Shown here piece by piece: positions 21,426-33,066 of a DNA stretch of 64,000 nt (its first letter is position 1; each line of letters begins with the position of its first letter). Origin of the DNA: Blakeslea trispora. Its lineage: Eukaryota > Mucoromycota > Mucoromycetes > Mucorales > Choanephoraceae. The notes under the pieces are model-generated. The model was not told where the DNA came from. It did not search any database and saw nothing but the letters and a program-made list of their open reading frames with translations. Position numbers and translations under genes: made by a program. The DNA lies in contig JAIWNE010000015.1 of the NCBI GenBank assembly GCA_025331445.1, positions 310,001 through 374,000 of the forward strand, written 5' to 3'.

Positions 21426-24400
21426 ATGTCACAGCAAAACAATAATCATTCTCCTCCAAGTGCGTTTTTAAACGCTACGTCAGCGCTACCTACGTTTTCA
21501 TTACCCCCCAATCTTAACAGCAGAAGCATACATAATAAGCAAGGACAGGATGATAGCAAAAACAACAACAACAGACCTACAACAGCCGACTTAACCTCGG
21601 GGAACTTGCTTCGAGATACCTCAGAAGACAACTGTATTGATATTGAATTGCCTGATGTCACAGCTTACCATCTCGAGCCGTCATTGCTTGCAAGAGAAAT
21701 GAAGCTGTTGCTAGTCTTGGCAACCACCTGTTGTCTAATGTCCTCTTGTTGTCTGACTTTGACATCAGAGCGATCGTTCATAGCCACAGCATCTATAGGA
21801 AAATGGTTACTTGTACTACTCTGGTTATTGTCTGACCAATACCAACTATCCTTGTGTTTTCCATACTCCATTCATCTTTCTGTTAGCGCGCTTTGCTTAT
21901 GGATGATGACGATGTATGTATGGCCGTGCCTATTGATCATTCGTGCTTTTCAATTTGGAGCCGTCGTTCTCTTTCTTATAGTCTATCGCCTTTCAATCAT
22001 CTATCAGCGTTTGCAGACCCATCTTAGTCAACAGCAACAACAATATCATAACCGAGTACAGCAAGTAATTGAACATGCGATTGAAAAGCATTCGATTCAG
22101 CGAAAATCTTTTCTTGCGACTACATCTCAAGAAATGAAGGATATAGCTTCAACAGTCATGGCTACACTTGAGCAGTTTGCTCCTTCGTCCATTTTGTCAA
22201 ACACACATGAGCTATTAAGCGCTTGTTCGGTTGCTGTCCCTACAACGAGTATTTCAGCTATCAACACAATGATCAAGCAGACATATCACATTAGCTCACA
22301 TTTCAACCTTTTGATGAAAGTATTGCAATCATCGGACCATGATCCCGTACAATCCTCTGTTTGTCGCGAATTTGATGTAGGAGAGCTTATGCAGAGTGTG
22401 GGAGATGCCTTGGCAGGCCTGTCAGCCAAGTTGGATGTCCATTTAGTTATTCACCACATGGACGATGTACTCTGTTATCCGAACGTGATGGGAGATGAGG
22501 ATGCTACACGACATGCCTTAATTAGTGTAAGTCAAGACTGCTCTATGATAAGCAAAATAACTCAATGCATTCTATTTAGTTGCTTAAAAACATGTTGGAA
22601 GGATGTACACCTGGTGCTTGTATTGAAATGGGACTTTCTGTTGCATCCATCCCAGATTCAGACAAGTACAAAGTAACATTTCACATCACGCATACTGCAT
22701 CACCCTCTATTCCCTCTGGACTTTCTGCAGCACCTATACCCAACACTGCTCTTACTGTTCGGTTGATACATTTCATTAGGGGTCAAATGGACATGCAAGA
22801 TCTAGACAAGAACAAGACGCAGGTCAGAGTGACACTAGAACTATCTCCTGGATCCAGCAACGAGCAGCGCCTTTTGTTAATTGAAAGACAGCTTTCAAAC
22901 GTTCAGTTTTCAAACGAGCCTACCTTGGAGGAACTGAATTCATTCATGACCAAGTTGAAAGGTGTTCGCTTGATTCTACATGCACCTGAGAAGAGCATCT
23001 TTGCAAAACATCTGACGAGTTGTTTAGCTAGTTGGAATACGGACATCAGTCATTTGCCAGTTCTAGGTTACAATACAGTAGATGAAGAGGGGAGTGTGGC
23101 CAGTGATACTACAACACATGGAAATGAATCCGATAGCTCCGCTCATTCTCAACAACCCATAAAGACGCCCATTGATATACATGCTCTCATGTCTTCCTCA
23201 AGTCGATCAGTCAACTCTGCGAATAGCAATAGCAGTAGCAACAACAGTAAAATACCATCGCCAGCTATTGCTGAAGAGCAAATCCATTCGATCCCACCCG
23301 CGTTTATTTTGATCGATGATGATATAATGACATTTGAAAGAAAGTTAAAGGAATTTACAGACAAGCCTCCTATTCAAATGCAACAACAATCTCCTGCTGC
23401 AGTGCCCGTCACTCCACAGTTACAGCCCTCTCAAGCTCAACAAACATTAGGATCGATGCCACCTCCACCGCGTCGCCATCGCCGTACAAAATCTCGAAGT
23501 AGTCTTGCATCTGATGTCATGTTACATGGCACTGTAGCAGTTGTGTTTTTCTCTTCACTTGGTAACTACAAGCGTGTAAGAGACACCATCCAATGGTTTT
23601 CTAGCATTCATATGCCAGGCCTGCCTCGTGTCATTGTCGTCCCTAAACCAGCTGGCCCACGTCGATTTTTGACGGCTCTTCATACAGCTTGGCGCAATGC
23701 GATAGTAGAGCCTCAGTTCTTACCTATTGCTACCTCGCCTGTCAGTCCTTACGTAGCTAGTCAGCTAACGCCTTCTCATATGACTACAGGCCTATTACCG
23801 CCTGAGGGACTAACACCTAATGCAGCACTTACACCGCATGATTCCACGCGATTCTCACCTGGCGCTCGAAGACCTCGGCTACATTCGCCCAGTGGACTCC
23901 ATATGGAATCAGAAAAGGGAAATTACTTTTTTGATCCATCGGCTGCTAGAGCTAATCTTGCTTCGTCCACAAGCCATTCAATGGTAGCGAATGGTTCAGG
24001 GATGAATCATGGTACTATGCTACCTCCCAAGCTCAATACGTCTCCTCATTTGATAACAGCCAAGAATAACAGTCTTATGGGTGTAGCTACTCCTATCTCA
24101 GCAACAGCAGCAACGCCCGCAGGGATGGCAACAACACCCAAAAATATGTCCGCGACGCCTATCCTGAATAATAACATGAATACCAACAATATTAAACAAA
24201 TAGACATGAAACGAACCTTTAGGTCCCATAGTAGTAATACATACGCTCCTTCTACACCCTCTAGGCGTAATCTGATAGATTTGGCACGATCTCCTTCATC
24301 CAGCGGTAAGCAGGCTTCACCTCTACTTGAAGATGAAAAGCATTCGAGTACGAATGATTTGACAATGGAAACATTACCACCTCCCATTGTCACTGCAAAT

Positions 24401-25725
24401 CATCTCCCTGCGTTTCACAATGGCTCGCCTCATTTAGAGCATATTGTGTCACCCAAGATGGATCCACAAGGTGCGCTGATAGACAACACAAGTCCAACCA
24501 CGAATGTTGTTACTGCTAACACCACTGGTACATCTGATGCTAGTAACGATAACACAAGCAACATAAAACCTAAATCGAAATACAACTTCAAGCTAAGTAA
24601 TCGCAAGCGTAAAGAGAAATCTTCAGAACCTGAAAAGCAAAGTCCACCGATCACTGTGTTGATTGTAGAAGGTAACAAGATATAGAGACATAGACTTATG
24701 TCTGTATAATAACGTTTTTTTTCTTTTCTTTTTTTTAGACAATATGATTAATCAGGCCATTTTATCCACATGGATGAGAAAACACAAGATTAAGTTTTCA
24801 GTTGCCTCTGATGGTAAAGAAGCTGTTGAGAAATGGAAAGGAGGTGGTTTTCATCTAATTTTGGTAAACTTCCTTATTTGTCATGTGTATTTGTATGCTT
24901 ATTATTATGATCTAGATGGATATTCAATTACCTGTCTTGGATGGCCTTGAAGCAACTAAAATGATTCGAAGTATAGAAAAAGAGAGGAGAATCGGTGTTT
25001 TGCCCAACACTATAGATGAGGTTGATGAAGAAGAAGAAATGTCTCAAATAGAAATTCAAGATAAACAGACCAAACAAGAGCCTGAGCCCGTCAAAATGTC
25101 ACCTTCTGCCTCTTCCAAGACGCTAACGGAGAATCGTGTCTTCCAATCACCCGTTATCATTGTTGCGCTAACTGCCTCTTCGCTTGAGACAGACAGACAA
25201 GCTGCTTTAGCTGCAGGCTGCAATGATTTTCTTACCAAGCCAGTCAGTCTCGAATGGTTAGAGAAGAAGATTATGGAGTGGGGTTGTATGCAGGCTTTAA
25301 TTGATTTTGAGGGATGGCGTAAATGGAAAGATAAGCACAATGCGCCAAACAATATGTTTCTTAAACAACAGCCACAATTACAACAAAAGCGCAATCCTCA
25401 AGAGAAGGAGCAGCAACAACGTATACAGGAACAACTCAATCATCGTGTCAAGGAAATGTTTAAAGATGAGTCTAAAGCTATCGTGCTGTTAGGCTTAAAC
25501 AAGAAGCGAAATGGTAAGCCTGCATCAGGCAATAATCGTGCTTCGAGCGATAAAAAGCCACGCACTGATTATAGCTCAAGGCGATCTGCTTCGGATTCTC
25601 TGCTCGAACTATCAATTCCTAGACAAATGGAGGCTAGAGATCGAAGAAGGCAGTTGGAGCAAGAAACTCTTCTGAAACTATCTCAAACAAGCTCATCACT
25701 GGAAGAGGATGAAGAGGAAAGTTAA
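21426..25725 (+). CDS. SSK1: SSK1/Mcs4-type response regulator with membrane region and degenerate kinase module
   Basis: Exons 21426-22526, 22580-24671, 24739-24863 and 24916-25725 give 1375 aa. The C-terminal receiver starts VLIVEDNMINQAILSTWM and carries the phospho-acceptor Asp1108 in MDIQLPVLDG, then ALTASS and FLTKPVSLEW; this is the Ssk1/Mcs4 class that signals to the HOG/Spc1 MAPKKK. Upstream, residues about 92-195 hold several hydrophobic segments (e.g. KWLLVLLWLL, FGAVVLFLIVYRL), a polyQ tract, then an H-box-like KSFLATTSQEMKD in which the expected His is Gln235, and a weak HATPase-like N-box (HALISLLKNMLEG). A long Ser/Pro/Asn-rich region separates this from the receiver. The receiver call is firm; the kinase-remnant reading is inference. 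Confidence 0.9.
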
Positions 25726-26156
25726 ATTAGGGCAATGAGGAGGTCAAGAACTATTTTCTTTTTCATCTTAAAATCAAAATGTACTTATGTATCATAGCTA
25801 TTTCTTATATATAAACACACACACACACACATATACGCATACATATATAAAAGGAGAACTTGAAAGACATTGTCTCTTTTTTAGCATGAAAAAGACAAGG
25901 GGAGAGAGGAATAATGACACATCTTGAATCTTGACTCCTTGTATTATAAGCAATATACGCGCGTAACCATAGTTTATTATCTACCTCCTTTTTAATTTGC
26001 TCTTTTTCTATCCTCTGTTATTACTCTATATTTAGGTTTGTTTTCTTGTCTTCTCTTTCCACTCCCTTTTTCATTGCTATCACCATTGTAATTTCTTTTC
26101 TCTTTCTTTCTTTCTTCTTTCCCTCGTTATCTTCTTTATTATATACTGAAAGACAG
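25726..26156. other. Intergenic region with CA repeat and pyrimidine-rich leader
   Basis: Contains a short (CA)n at about 25816-25830 and, just upstream of the next start, a CT-rich stretch (26040-26140). Confidence 0.45.
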
Positions 26157-27320
26157 ATGTCAAACTTGAAAACTTGCGCTCAACAAAGAGCTTCTTTAAG
26201 ACCATTCAAATACAACACATCCTATGATGAACGCAATAAACGAGATGGTAGGGAAGACGATGACAGTATTCATGATGATGACACAATTGGATCGTCTTTT
26301 GAAAGTGATAGTCAAAAATACAATAGTGGAATATCTCAAGATTCAAGAGCAGAAACTATGGTACTAGCAGAGTTTTTATCCACAACATGTCCCGAACAAT
26401 ATATTAGAGATCATACCGCTGAAAATAAAGAACAACCACAGCAGCAGCAGTATTTCGCTCGCACAACTCGATTGCTAAACAAACTGCGCAAGAAATCGGT
26501 TCATTCAAATCCAACATTGAACTTACCAAAAAAGAACCATGTCCCTTTATGTGTACCCTATGAAGATCAAACATTTCGATCTGTGTCATCAACCGCAACA
26601 ACTATCATGGCTACCAGCGATTCTTCTTTTGGTCATTCGGATTTCACTAACAAGCCGACACCTACGATTTACAAGAAACCTTCTTCCCAGTTCCCATTGA
26701 GAAGACAATCTTCATACACTCAAACATCAGCCATGCGAGATTCAGGAGTCTACAGCGAGACAGCATCAGACAAGGACTTTAATCCAACGGTATCTTATGG
26801 TGCTCCACCTTTACCACAATTTGCAAGTGTACTAAACGATCTTAATTTCCCTCAGCCCCCTAAAACAATGACAACAGGAGATCAAGTGCCTCGGAGGCCT
26901 GCTCCTCTTCCACAGGCTGTTGCTTCTGCAGTGATTGCTAATGCAATAAGATCTGTTCCTGAGGCAGCTTTAAAGAGAAGGTCTGTGCGCCTTCGCCATG
27001 TTCAAGTACAAACCATCGATCTTTCTGAATCACCACCCATCCAATCAGAAAAGACAGCATGTCCTCATTGTCGCCAGGAGATTACACCAAAGAGCCAAAC
27101 ACGATCTAGAAGACCCTCCTGTCCTCCAGCGTTGGAGACCGGACCTGTTCTAAAGCCGGTTGAACCAGAGCCTATGGAAGATGCTAAAGCTCTATTGGAC
27201 ATGATCATGAAGCTCAAGTCTCAGCTTGAAGAAGAGAAACAATGTCGATTGAAATTAGAAGAAGCTATCTACAATCGACAGCCTCAAGTAATGGACTCCA
27301 AGATGTTCAAAACAAAATAA
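26157..27320 (+). CDS. Hypothetical disordered protein with a C-terminal coiled coil
   Basis: Single-exon gene, 387 aa from MSNLKTCAQQRASLRPF. The longer frame from 26046 adds only a Phe/Leu/Ser stretch coded by CT-rich leader DNA and is rejected. No known family recognised. The protein is Ser/Pro/Thr-rich, with an acidic stretch REDDDSIHDDDTIG, a proline-rich middle, one Cys pair in CPHCRQEITPK (half of a zinc-ribbon-like motif, with no second pair), and a terminal helix LLDMIMKLKSQLEEEKQCR that looks like a coiled coil. No signal peptide. It may be a scaffold or cytoskeletal adaptor, but that is a guess. Confidence 0.7.
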   Translation: MSNLKTCAQQRASLRPFKYNTSYDERNKRDGREDDDSIHDDDTIGSSFESDSQKYNSGISQDSRAETMVLAEFLSTTCPEQYIRDHTAENKEQPQQQQYFARTTRLLNKLRKKSVHSNPTLNLPKKNHVPLCVPYEDQTFRSVSSTATTIMATSDSSFGHSDFTNKPTPTIYKKPSSQFPLRRQSSYTQTSAMRDSGVYSETASDKDFNPTVSYGAPPLPQFASVLNDLNFPQPPKTMTTGDQVPRRPAPLPQAVASAVIANAIRSVPEAALKRRSVRLRHVQVQTIDLSESPPIQSEKTACPHCRQEITPKSQTRSRRPSCPPALETGPVLKPVEPEPMEDAKALLDMIMKLKSQLEEEKQCRLKLEEAIYNRQPQVMDSKMFKTK

Positions 27321-28632
27321 GTTTAAAATAATATGTTAAATATAATATGTACTATATTCCATTTTTTATCATCTTTCAACAATACTTTTCTTTTTGCTGA
27401 ATGTGTTTGCAAATATTACAATTAACTGAACGTGTTGCGCATGATTAAGCTTTTTTTTCTTGTTAGAAACATTACAACTTTATTCTAGTTTGACCCTATT
27501 AACATATAGCATTAAGCTAGTAAAACGAATTTGTTTCGATTTTGTGTAATTTGAAATGCTTTTGATAATCAGATAATTCCCATTGTTATCTGCTCCTTTC
27601 ATAATAATTTACTCTGGTAAGTGAGCAGATTATCGTATGTTAATTGAACGCAACAAAAGTTCTTTTCTTTTTCTTTTTTTCATCCAGTTGATAAAGGCAG
27701 GTGGATACAACACTCGTCTAACCTATCAAACCCGTAGTTTTTTCAGTACTTGTAGCATTGTGTCTAAATGCAATGTTTTGTGTTGCTATAAACACAATTA
27801 CGTAATAAAGTTCAAGCTGTCGCACTCGCAAGTCAAATTAGACAAAGATGTGTCTTTAGTGGTCGAAATGTCAAATTAAAATTGATGCGAATTGCAACCC
27901 AAAATAGTACCAAAGCAAATCAAATAATAAATGACTTGTTGAGTTGTTTTCTTTTATACAATGAGTTACGATTATTATTTGGTACTTTGCTTTCTGTTAA
28001 ATTATACATGAGAACATAGAACACGACAGCACGATATCCTTTCAAAGGATCAATTAGGCATGTTGCTATATCAGAAAATATTTTGTTTTCATCGAATTTA
28101 AGCAAAAAAAGATGGAGCGATTGCGTCTTTTATTTCATACTCTTATATTCAAGTTGGCAAGTGTGCAATCTGTTTACATCGATAGTGTATCAGCAGACGA
28201 TGATGATTTGAATTTTTCTGTAAAAGCATCAATTAGGTAGACCTACAAATTGCCAATCAAACAAGAACAGGCAATCGATTTCAGGAATTTAGAATGTGTT
28301 TTTAAAATAGTTACTATCGAAATGCCAGAGCTATTAGTTTCCCGGGAGTCGATGCATATTGTTGGCTTGGAAGGTAACAGACAACGATCAAGAAGTGTCT
28401 ATTCCAAAGAAGTGGAAGGTCTTAGAATGCTTTTTTTTCTAAAGTGTCTTTTTGAGACAAGAGTCAAAATGGCCCTGAAGAAGATTGGATGCTCATGACA
28501 GCAAGAATTTTCTGAGTAAGAGAATCCTAATTCATAACTGTATAGAAATAAACTTGACTTTGTTTTCAAAAGAAAATCCCCAAGATCTTTCCTAGAAGAC
28601 AAAATGATCAGAACATCAGACGCAAGTAAAGA
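27321..28632. other. Gene-poor AT-rich stretch
   Basis: No supported gene. The ORF 27637-27879 has no recognisable domain. Sequence from about 28250 may belong to the decayed transposase region that follows. Confidence 0.35.
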
Positions 28633-29195
28633 GTGTTTTGCTCAAAGACTCTAATGAAGCAACCAGTAAAGTATAGCAAAACCTGCGTTTTTGTAGATGA
28701 AGCGGGCTTCAATCTTCATGCAAACCGGCCACAAGCAAGAGCTAAAAGGGGACAACCTACTCGTGCTTTAGTTACTCCCTCATCAAGAGAAAGAAACGTT
28801 ACTATCTTTGCAACAATAAATTAACATGGTTGGATCTTGTCACTGGTTGTGCTGAAATAATCAATACGAGGACATGACAGTTTGGCAACTTTATTGATCC
28901 GTTCATCAGACATATAAGCTCTAAGGAGCTACCAAGATACTTTGTTGTCGTGAACAACGCATCAATGTATGATACAACGGTCATGAGAAAATCGAAAGGA
29001 GCAAGCTGTTGTCATTTGAAGCTTCCTCCTTGGTTGCCTTTTCTCGATTCAATGAGGAGTTTCTCTCCAAATTGAAGCAAGGAGTCAAGAAGCATGAGCT
29101 TCAAAATTTTGGCGAACTACTACAAAAAAGTGTGCAAAGTTACTGGCCATATAACACAAGTTTATCGCCAAAGCTGAGTCATATATTCAATTAGT
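28633..29195 (+). pseudogene. Decayed IS630/Tc1-type transposase fragment
   Basis: YSKTCVFVDEAGFNLHANRP (about 28671-28730) is the first catalytic block of an IS630/Tc1 transposase, followed by RGQPTRALVTPSSRERNVTI as in intact relatives. After stops and a frame change, RYFVVVNNASMYDTTV (about 28940) takes the place of the second catalytic block, with Asn-Asn where Asp-Asn is expected. The third Glu block cannot be read cleanly and no TIRs were found, so this is a relic. Confidence 0.7.
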
Positions 29196-29741
29196 TTTCT
29201 CAAATGATATCTTTATAGAAAAGAGATACGATAGCGAATACAATAAAAAGCAAGTTCATCTTCTTTTATTGACCCAACTTCTAGCTTCCATTGCGGAGAG
29301 TAAAACCAGTTGGCGCACTAACCTCTATTTTACAGCTGAAAAGCCAATAGAAGCCTCCAAGCTTTTGAGAGAGTTGTCTTTGGCTAGTTAGGAATAAAGA
29401 TGTAATCGTGTTCAGGAACAGCAATATTAAATTTGTTTCAACTCGAATGAAAAAGTATAGCTCTCCTATCAAGCTATCTGGAATTGCTTCAGTTGAATAT
29501 AGTTCCCACTACAAAAAGACATATCTATTGTTTCGAACATGGTCCCTATTGCTTACTTGTAACGTTTAATTATTCAACTGTCGGATCTTTTTTTAGCGCC
29601 AAGCTTATTTTGCAGTGGGGGAGGGGGGTAAGATTTTCATTTCCAGCAAAATCCAGAAGCTGGCTTTTTGAAATTATATTTTCTTTTTTTTGCTTTTTCC
29701 TTTTCCTTTTTTCTTTTTCTTTTTATTATTTCAACAAACAT

Positions 29742-31022
29742 ATGGGACAAAGACAATCTTCTCAACAGCCAAACAACGGCAGCCAAAACGCTCAAAACAG
29801 TGCTGCGAATGCATCTAGCAACAACAGTAGTACAAGCAACGTCAACCAAAGTCATAGTAGTTTACCTGAAAATAACAGAAGAGATCGAGTTCTTCGTCCT
29901 AGACCACGAAGGTCAGCTACATCCAACACAGTACCTTATCGATTACGAAGAGAAAGAAGCTCTGATGCTTTGGAGAGTACAGCAGGCACTCTCTTCACTA
30001 ATCGAAATGACTCAAGAGATAATCAGCAGATTGCGGACGTACTGGAAAACGCCGCAGCCAATTTGCCTCGTCATTCCCCAGTCCCTATGGCAGCTCCTCA
30101 TGAAAGCATGAGCCCGTTTTCTAGAATGATAGCTCAGGTGATAAGTGAAGCTGTAGTAGCATCTTTCCGTAGTGGACAGATACCTATTCTGCCTACTAAT
30201 AGCCGCAACGAAAATGAACAAGAAAATAATGTACGTCAATATTTGACCATGCATCTGTCGCCAGATATCTTTCAACAGATTGAACCCGAAAGTACAGAGA
30301 ATTCATTCATGAGATTCATGCGTTTGCCGGTTATTGTCACCAGTGTTTCTCGTCCAAGCGAATCTACAGCTGTCAATGCAGATGGACAACCGCCCACTGC
30401 AACAGGTGAAGAAACTGAGATTACTCGTGTCATGATGCTTCCTGTCTTTCTGTATGGCTTAAGAACAGCACCTGCCAGCTCTACATCGAACGAAAGATCA
30501 ACTGAGGAAGAAGTCAGCTCTGATACACAGCCTAGAAGACAAAGTGCTCGAATTAGAGAACGATTAGAGCGAGAACAACAACAGGAACAACAGGAACAGC
30601 AGCAGCCACAACCAACGCGAGGAATTGGTCAGGGTCAATGGACTGTTTATATCATAAGTGGCAACAGTGTAGAGGGTATGATGAATGATAGTCCAAGCTA
30701 TGAGGAATTGTTAGACTTGGCTACCTTTATTGGACCTGCACGTCTTCCTACTGTCAGTCAAGAAGCAATTGATAACCATGTTCCTATTGTCAAGTATACA
30801 CAACAAGTGAAACAAGCTATGCTTGGTAATGCAGATGGATGTCAAGTCTGTTTAAACAACTATCAGTCTGAAGAAGATGTACGGATTCTGGATTGTCATC
30901 ATGGATTTCATAAGGAATGTATTGACAAATGGTTAACTGAAGGACAAAACAAATGTCCTTTATGCCGTCATCAACCTGTGCCCACTCCACCTGTTTCTTC
31001 TACAGCACCTAATGAATCCTGA
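29742..31022 (+). CDS. RING-H2 E3 ubiquitin ligase candidate with possible N-myristoylation site
   Basis: Single-exon gene of 426 aa. The C-terminus has a RING-H2 finger: CQVC (first pair), CHHGFHKEC (C-x-H-x2-H-x2-C) and CPLC, so all eight zinc ligands are present. The rest is low-complexity: Asn/Ser/Gln-rich N-terminus, a basic RVLRPRPRR patch, and a Q/E-rich stretch. Choosing ATG 29742 gives MGQRQSSQQ, which fits the N-myristoylation rule (Gly2, Ser6) and suggests membrane attachment. The frame extends upstream to 29484, but the added sequence covers a T-rich leader and is rejected. Substrates unknown. A CT-rich stretch and the polyadenylation region (31020-31200) frame the gene. Confidence 0.87.
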   Translation: MGQRQSSQQPNNGSQNAQNSAANASSNNSSTSNVNQSHSSLPENNRRDRVLRPRPRRSATSNTVPYRLRRERSSDALESTAGTLFTNRNDSRDNQQIADVLENAAANLPRHSPVPMAAPHESMSPFSRMIAQVISEAVVASFRSGQIPILPTNSRNENEQENNVRQYLTMHLSPDIFQQIEPESTENSFMRFMRLPVIVTSVSRPSESTAVNADGQPPTATGEETEITRVMMLPVFLYGLRTAPASSTSNERSTEEEVSSDTQPRRQSARIRERLEREQQQEQQEQQQPQPTRGIGQGQWTVYIISGNSVEGMMNDSPSYEELLDLATFIGPARLPTVSQEAIDNHVPIVKYTQQVKQAMLGNADGCQVCLNNYQSEEDVRILDCHHGFHKECIDKWLTEGQNKCPLCRHQPVPTPPVSSTAPNES

Positions 31023-31501
31023 AAAGTTGTATACATCCCATTTTATATTAGCTTCTATTGTTGTATACACATACAATACATGATACCCATTCTTCTCCCT
31101 CTACTCTCTGTCTCTCTCTCTTATTATCTCTCACCTTCTCTCTTTTTTCATTATTCTAGTCTTTAATCAATCATTCCTTTCTTTTGTAATCATAAAAAAA
31201 GTAACCTTCTTGGTGTTGCCCACAAATAAACATCAGTTTTTTGAGCGAATAGCATGTTTGCTGTTTACTAAGCAGCTTATATTTCTTCTAAAAAAAAAAG
31301 GACTAGAGCTTGCTGGATATTGAATGATGTAATTTTTTTTTCTGAGACATGCAAGCTGACTTCAAGATACAGTGTATGTAACATATTTTACTTGATTTAA
31401 AGAAGCAGTCTATTATTTCACAGGGAATAATCACTGATAACATTCGAGACAAAGAGTCAGATGTATCACAATCAAATACATGTTTAGAATTAAGTACAAT
31501 T

Positions 31502-31516
31502 AATAAAGCTGTTTCT

Positions 31517-31550
<34 letters not shown>
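31502..31550 (+). repeat. Genomic poly(A) tract preceded by AATAAA
   Basis: AATAAA at 31502-31507 is followed 11 nt later by 32 consecutive A (31519-31550). This is the layout of the 3' end of a reverse-transcribed, polyadenylated transcript. No parental gene was recognised upstream. Confidence 0.6.
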
Positions 31551-31552
<2 letters not shown>

Positions 31553-33064
31553 ATATTCCAGTTAGATTACCTAAAGTCTGTAGCACTAGTCCAAGATATG
31601 CAACTTGGCTCTTGTCAAAGAAAGACAATAGAATTTCTAGGATCAGCCATAATCCACAGTATTCGTATCACTGCCTAAAACTTTGATAAAAAAAAAAAAG
31701 CCAAGACCAACTTGTTTCTTTTGGGATGTTTAAATCAAGTTCTAAGCATTTTTCTCATTTGACATCAGTATTTTGAACTTGATTACATTCATTACCAAGC
31801 AAAGTTTTATCAGAAAAGAAATACACGGAGCTTTGAAACAGTGCACTGATTTATCAATTAAGCTTTTTTTAGAAGCACACCCGTCATATATCTTGCCATA
31901 TTCCTTGGAATGAAGAGCTTTACAATGTTTTTTGTTTGGTGTTTATACAGATGGCAGAAAGAAACAACAAGCTAGTACAGCGATTTTCAGCGTCATTGAA
32001 TCAGGCCAGTGTCTGTATTCAAGTGTATAGCTTGCATGAATACTCAAACACTTCATAGAGTAGGGGCACGAAACAATGGCTCATTTATGTCAAATTCCAT
32101 CAAGGAAGGTATTATTTTGGGAGTGGTAATAACAATATGAAAAGTAAATTAAAGATGCTATAAATTATGACTAGAAGGTTGCTTATTGACCTATACAGCT
32201 GGCATGAGCCAGTTTCTATAGCACAGCAAAATGTTGCTTTTAGCAAATAATAGGATAGACCTTTTTTTTCTTTTGAATATAGGAATATTTGAGACAGATA
32301 CTATACTACACACAATCGATATTACACTGATTTAGGTAATCAAGGTTACAAGAGCATTTGCAGATTTGTTAATCAGAATTATCTGCCATGTATTCCAACC
32401 TGAAAATGGGATATAAATCATAAACCAACATACTGTGTCACGTCATTGATTAAGCGTTATGATATAACTCTTTTACAAGCTTCATCCGTATTGCCTATAA
32501 AATGGGGTTTGCTGTTATCGAATTTTTAGACTCAGTTGGCTCATCCACTGTGTGTGGTTTTTCTATCCGAATGTCAGTTAAGCTGTCAAAGTAAGGTCTG
32601 ATAGAGTGACATTAGCCTTCTACATGACTAAATAGTAACACTTAAGAAGCCGCAAATAAGCTTCAACGAGACGCCTTTAATGTAATGCTTCTACACATGA
32701 ATGACGATATTAGTTCAAGACCAACCTCATCTTTCATAAGTCTGATTGTGCTCACACATTCAAAAAAGCATTGTGACAATCGCATATGACTGCTGATTTC
32801 GCGAGTTACCCCTTAAGGCGTTGAGCAAAAGAAAACAAACCAGTCTTTCAACTAGTATGATTTCACATCTCGAGCTTTTCATAGAAGTGGTTGATGAAGT
32901 CTACCCCTTTGCGCATACTATCATATATAGACTTTTGCTCAGAGTGTAAACTAGAGTTGATCTTATCGATTTATTGAAAAAACAATACATGTTTATGTTT
33001 TGTTTATCCAAATATGGAGGTATCATCATTAGAAATAGAGCCATGGCTCATTGATAACATATTG
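31551..33064. other. Gene-free stretch left of the Tc1 element
   Basis: No intact gene. A short plus-strand segment near 31950 reads VYTDGRKKQQASTAIF, faintly like an RNase H entry motif, but nothing around it supports a retroelement call. Confidence 0.3.
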
Positions 33065-33066
33065 TA

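Noticed and set aside
26046..26156. N-terminal extension of the 26-kb gene (MSSLSTPFFIAITI)
   Set aside because: It is a CT-rich leader that mimics a hydrophobic segment; the same pattern precedes several genes here.
31940..32000. RNase H-like VYTDG motif
   Set aside because: Too short and not followed by the other RNase H residues; no retroelement structure nearby.
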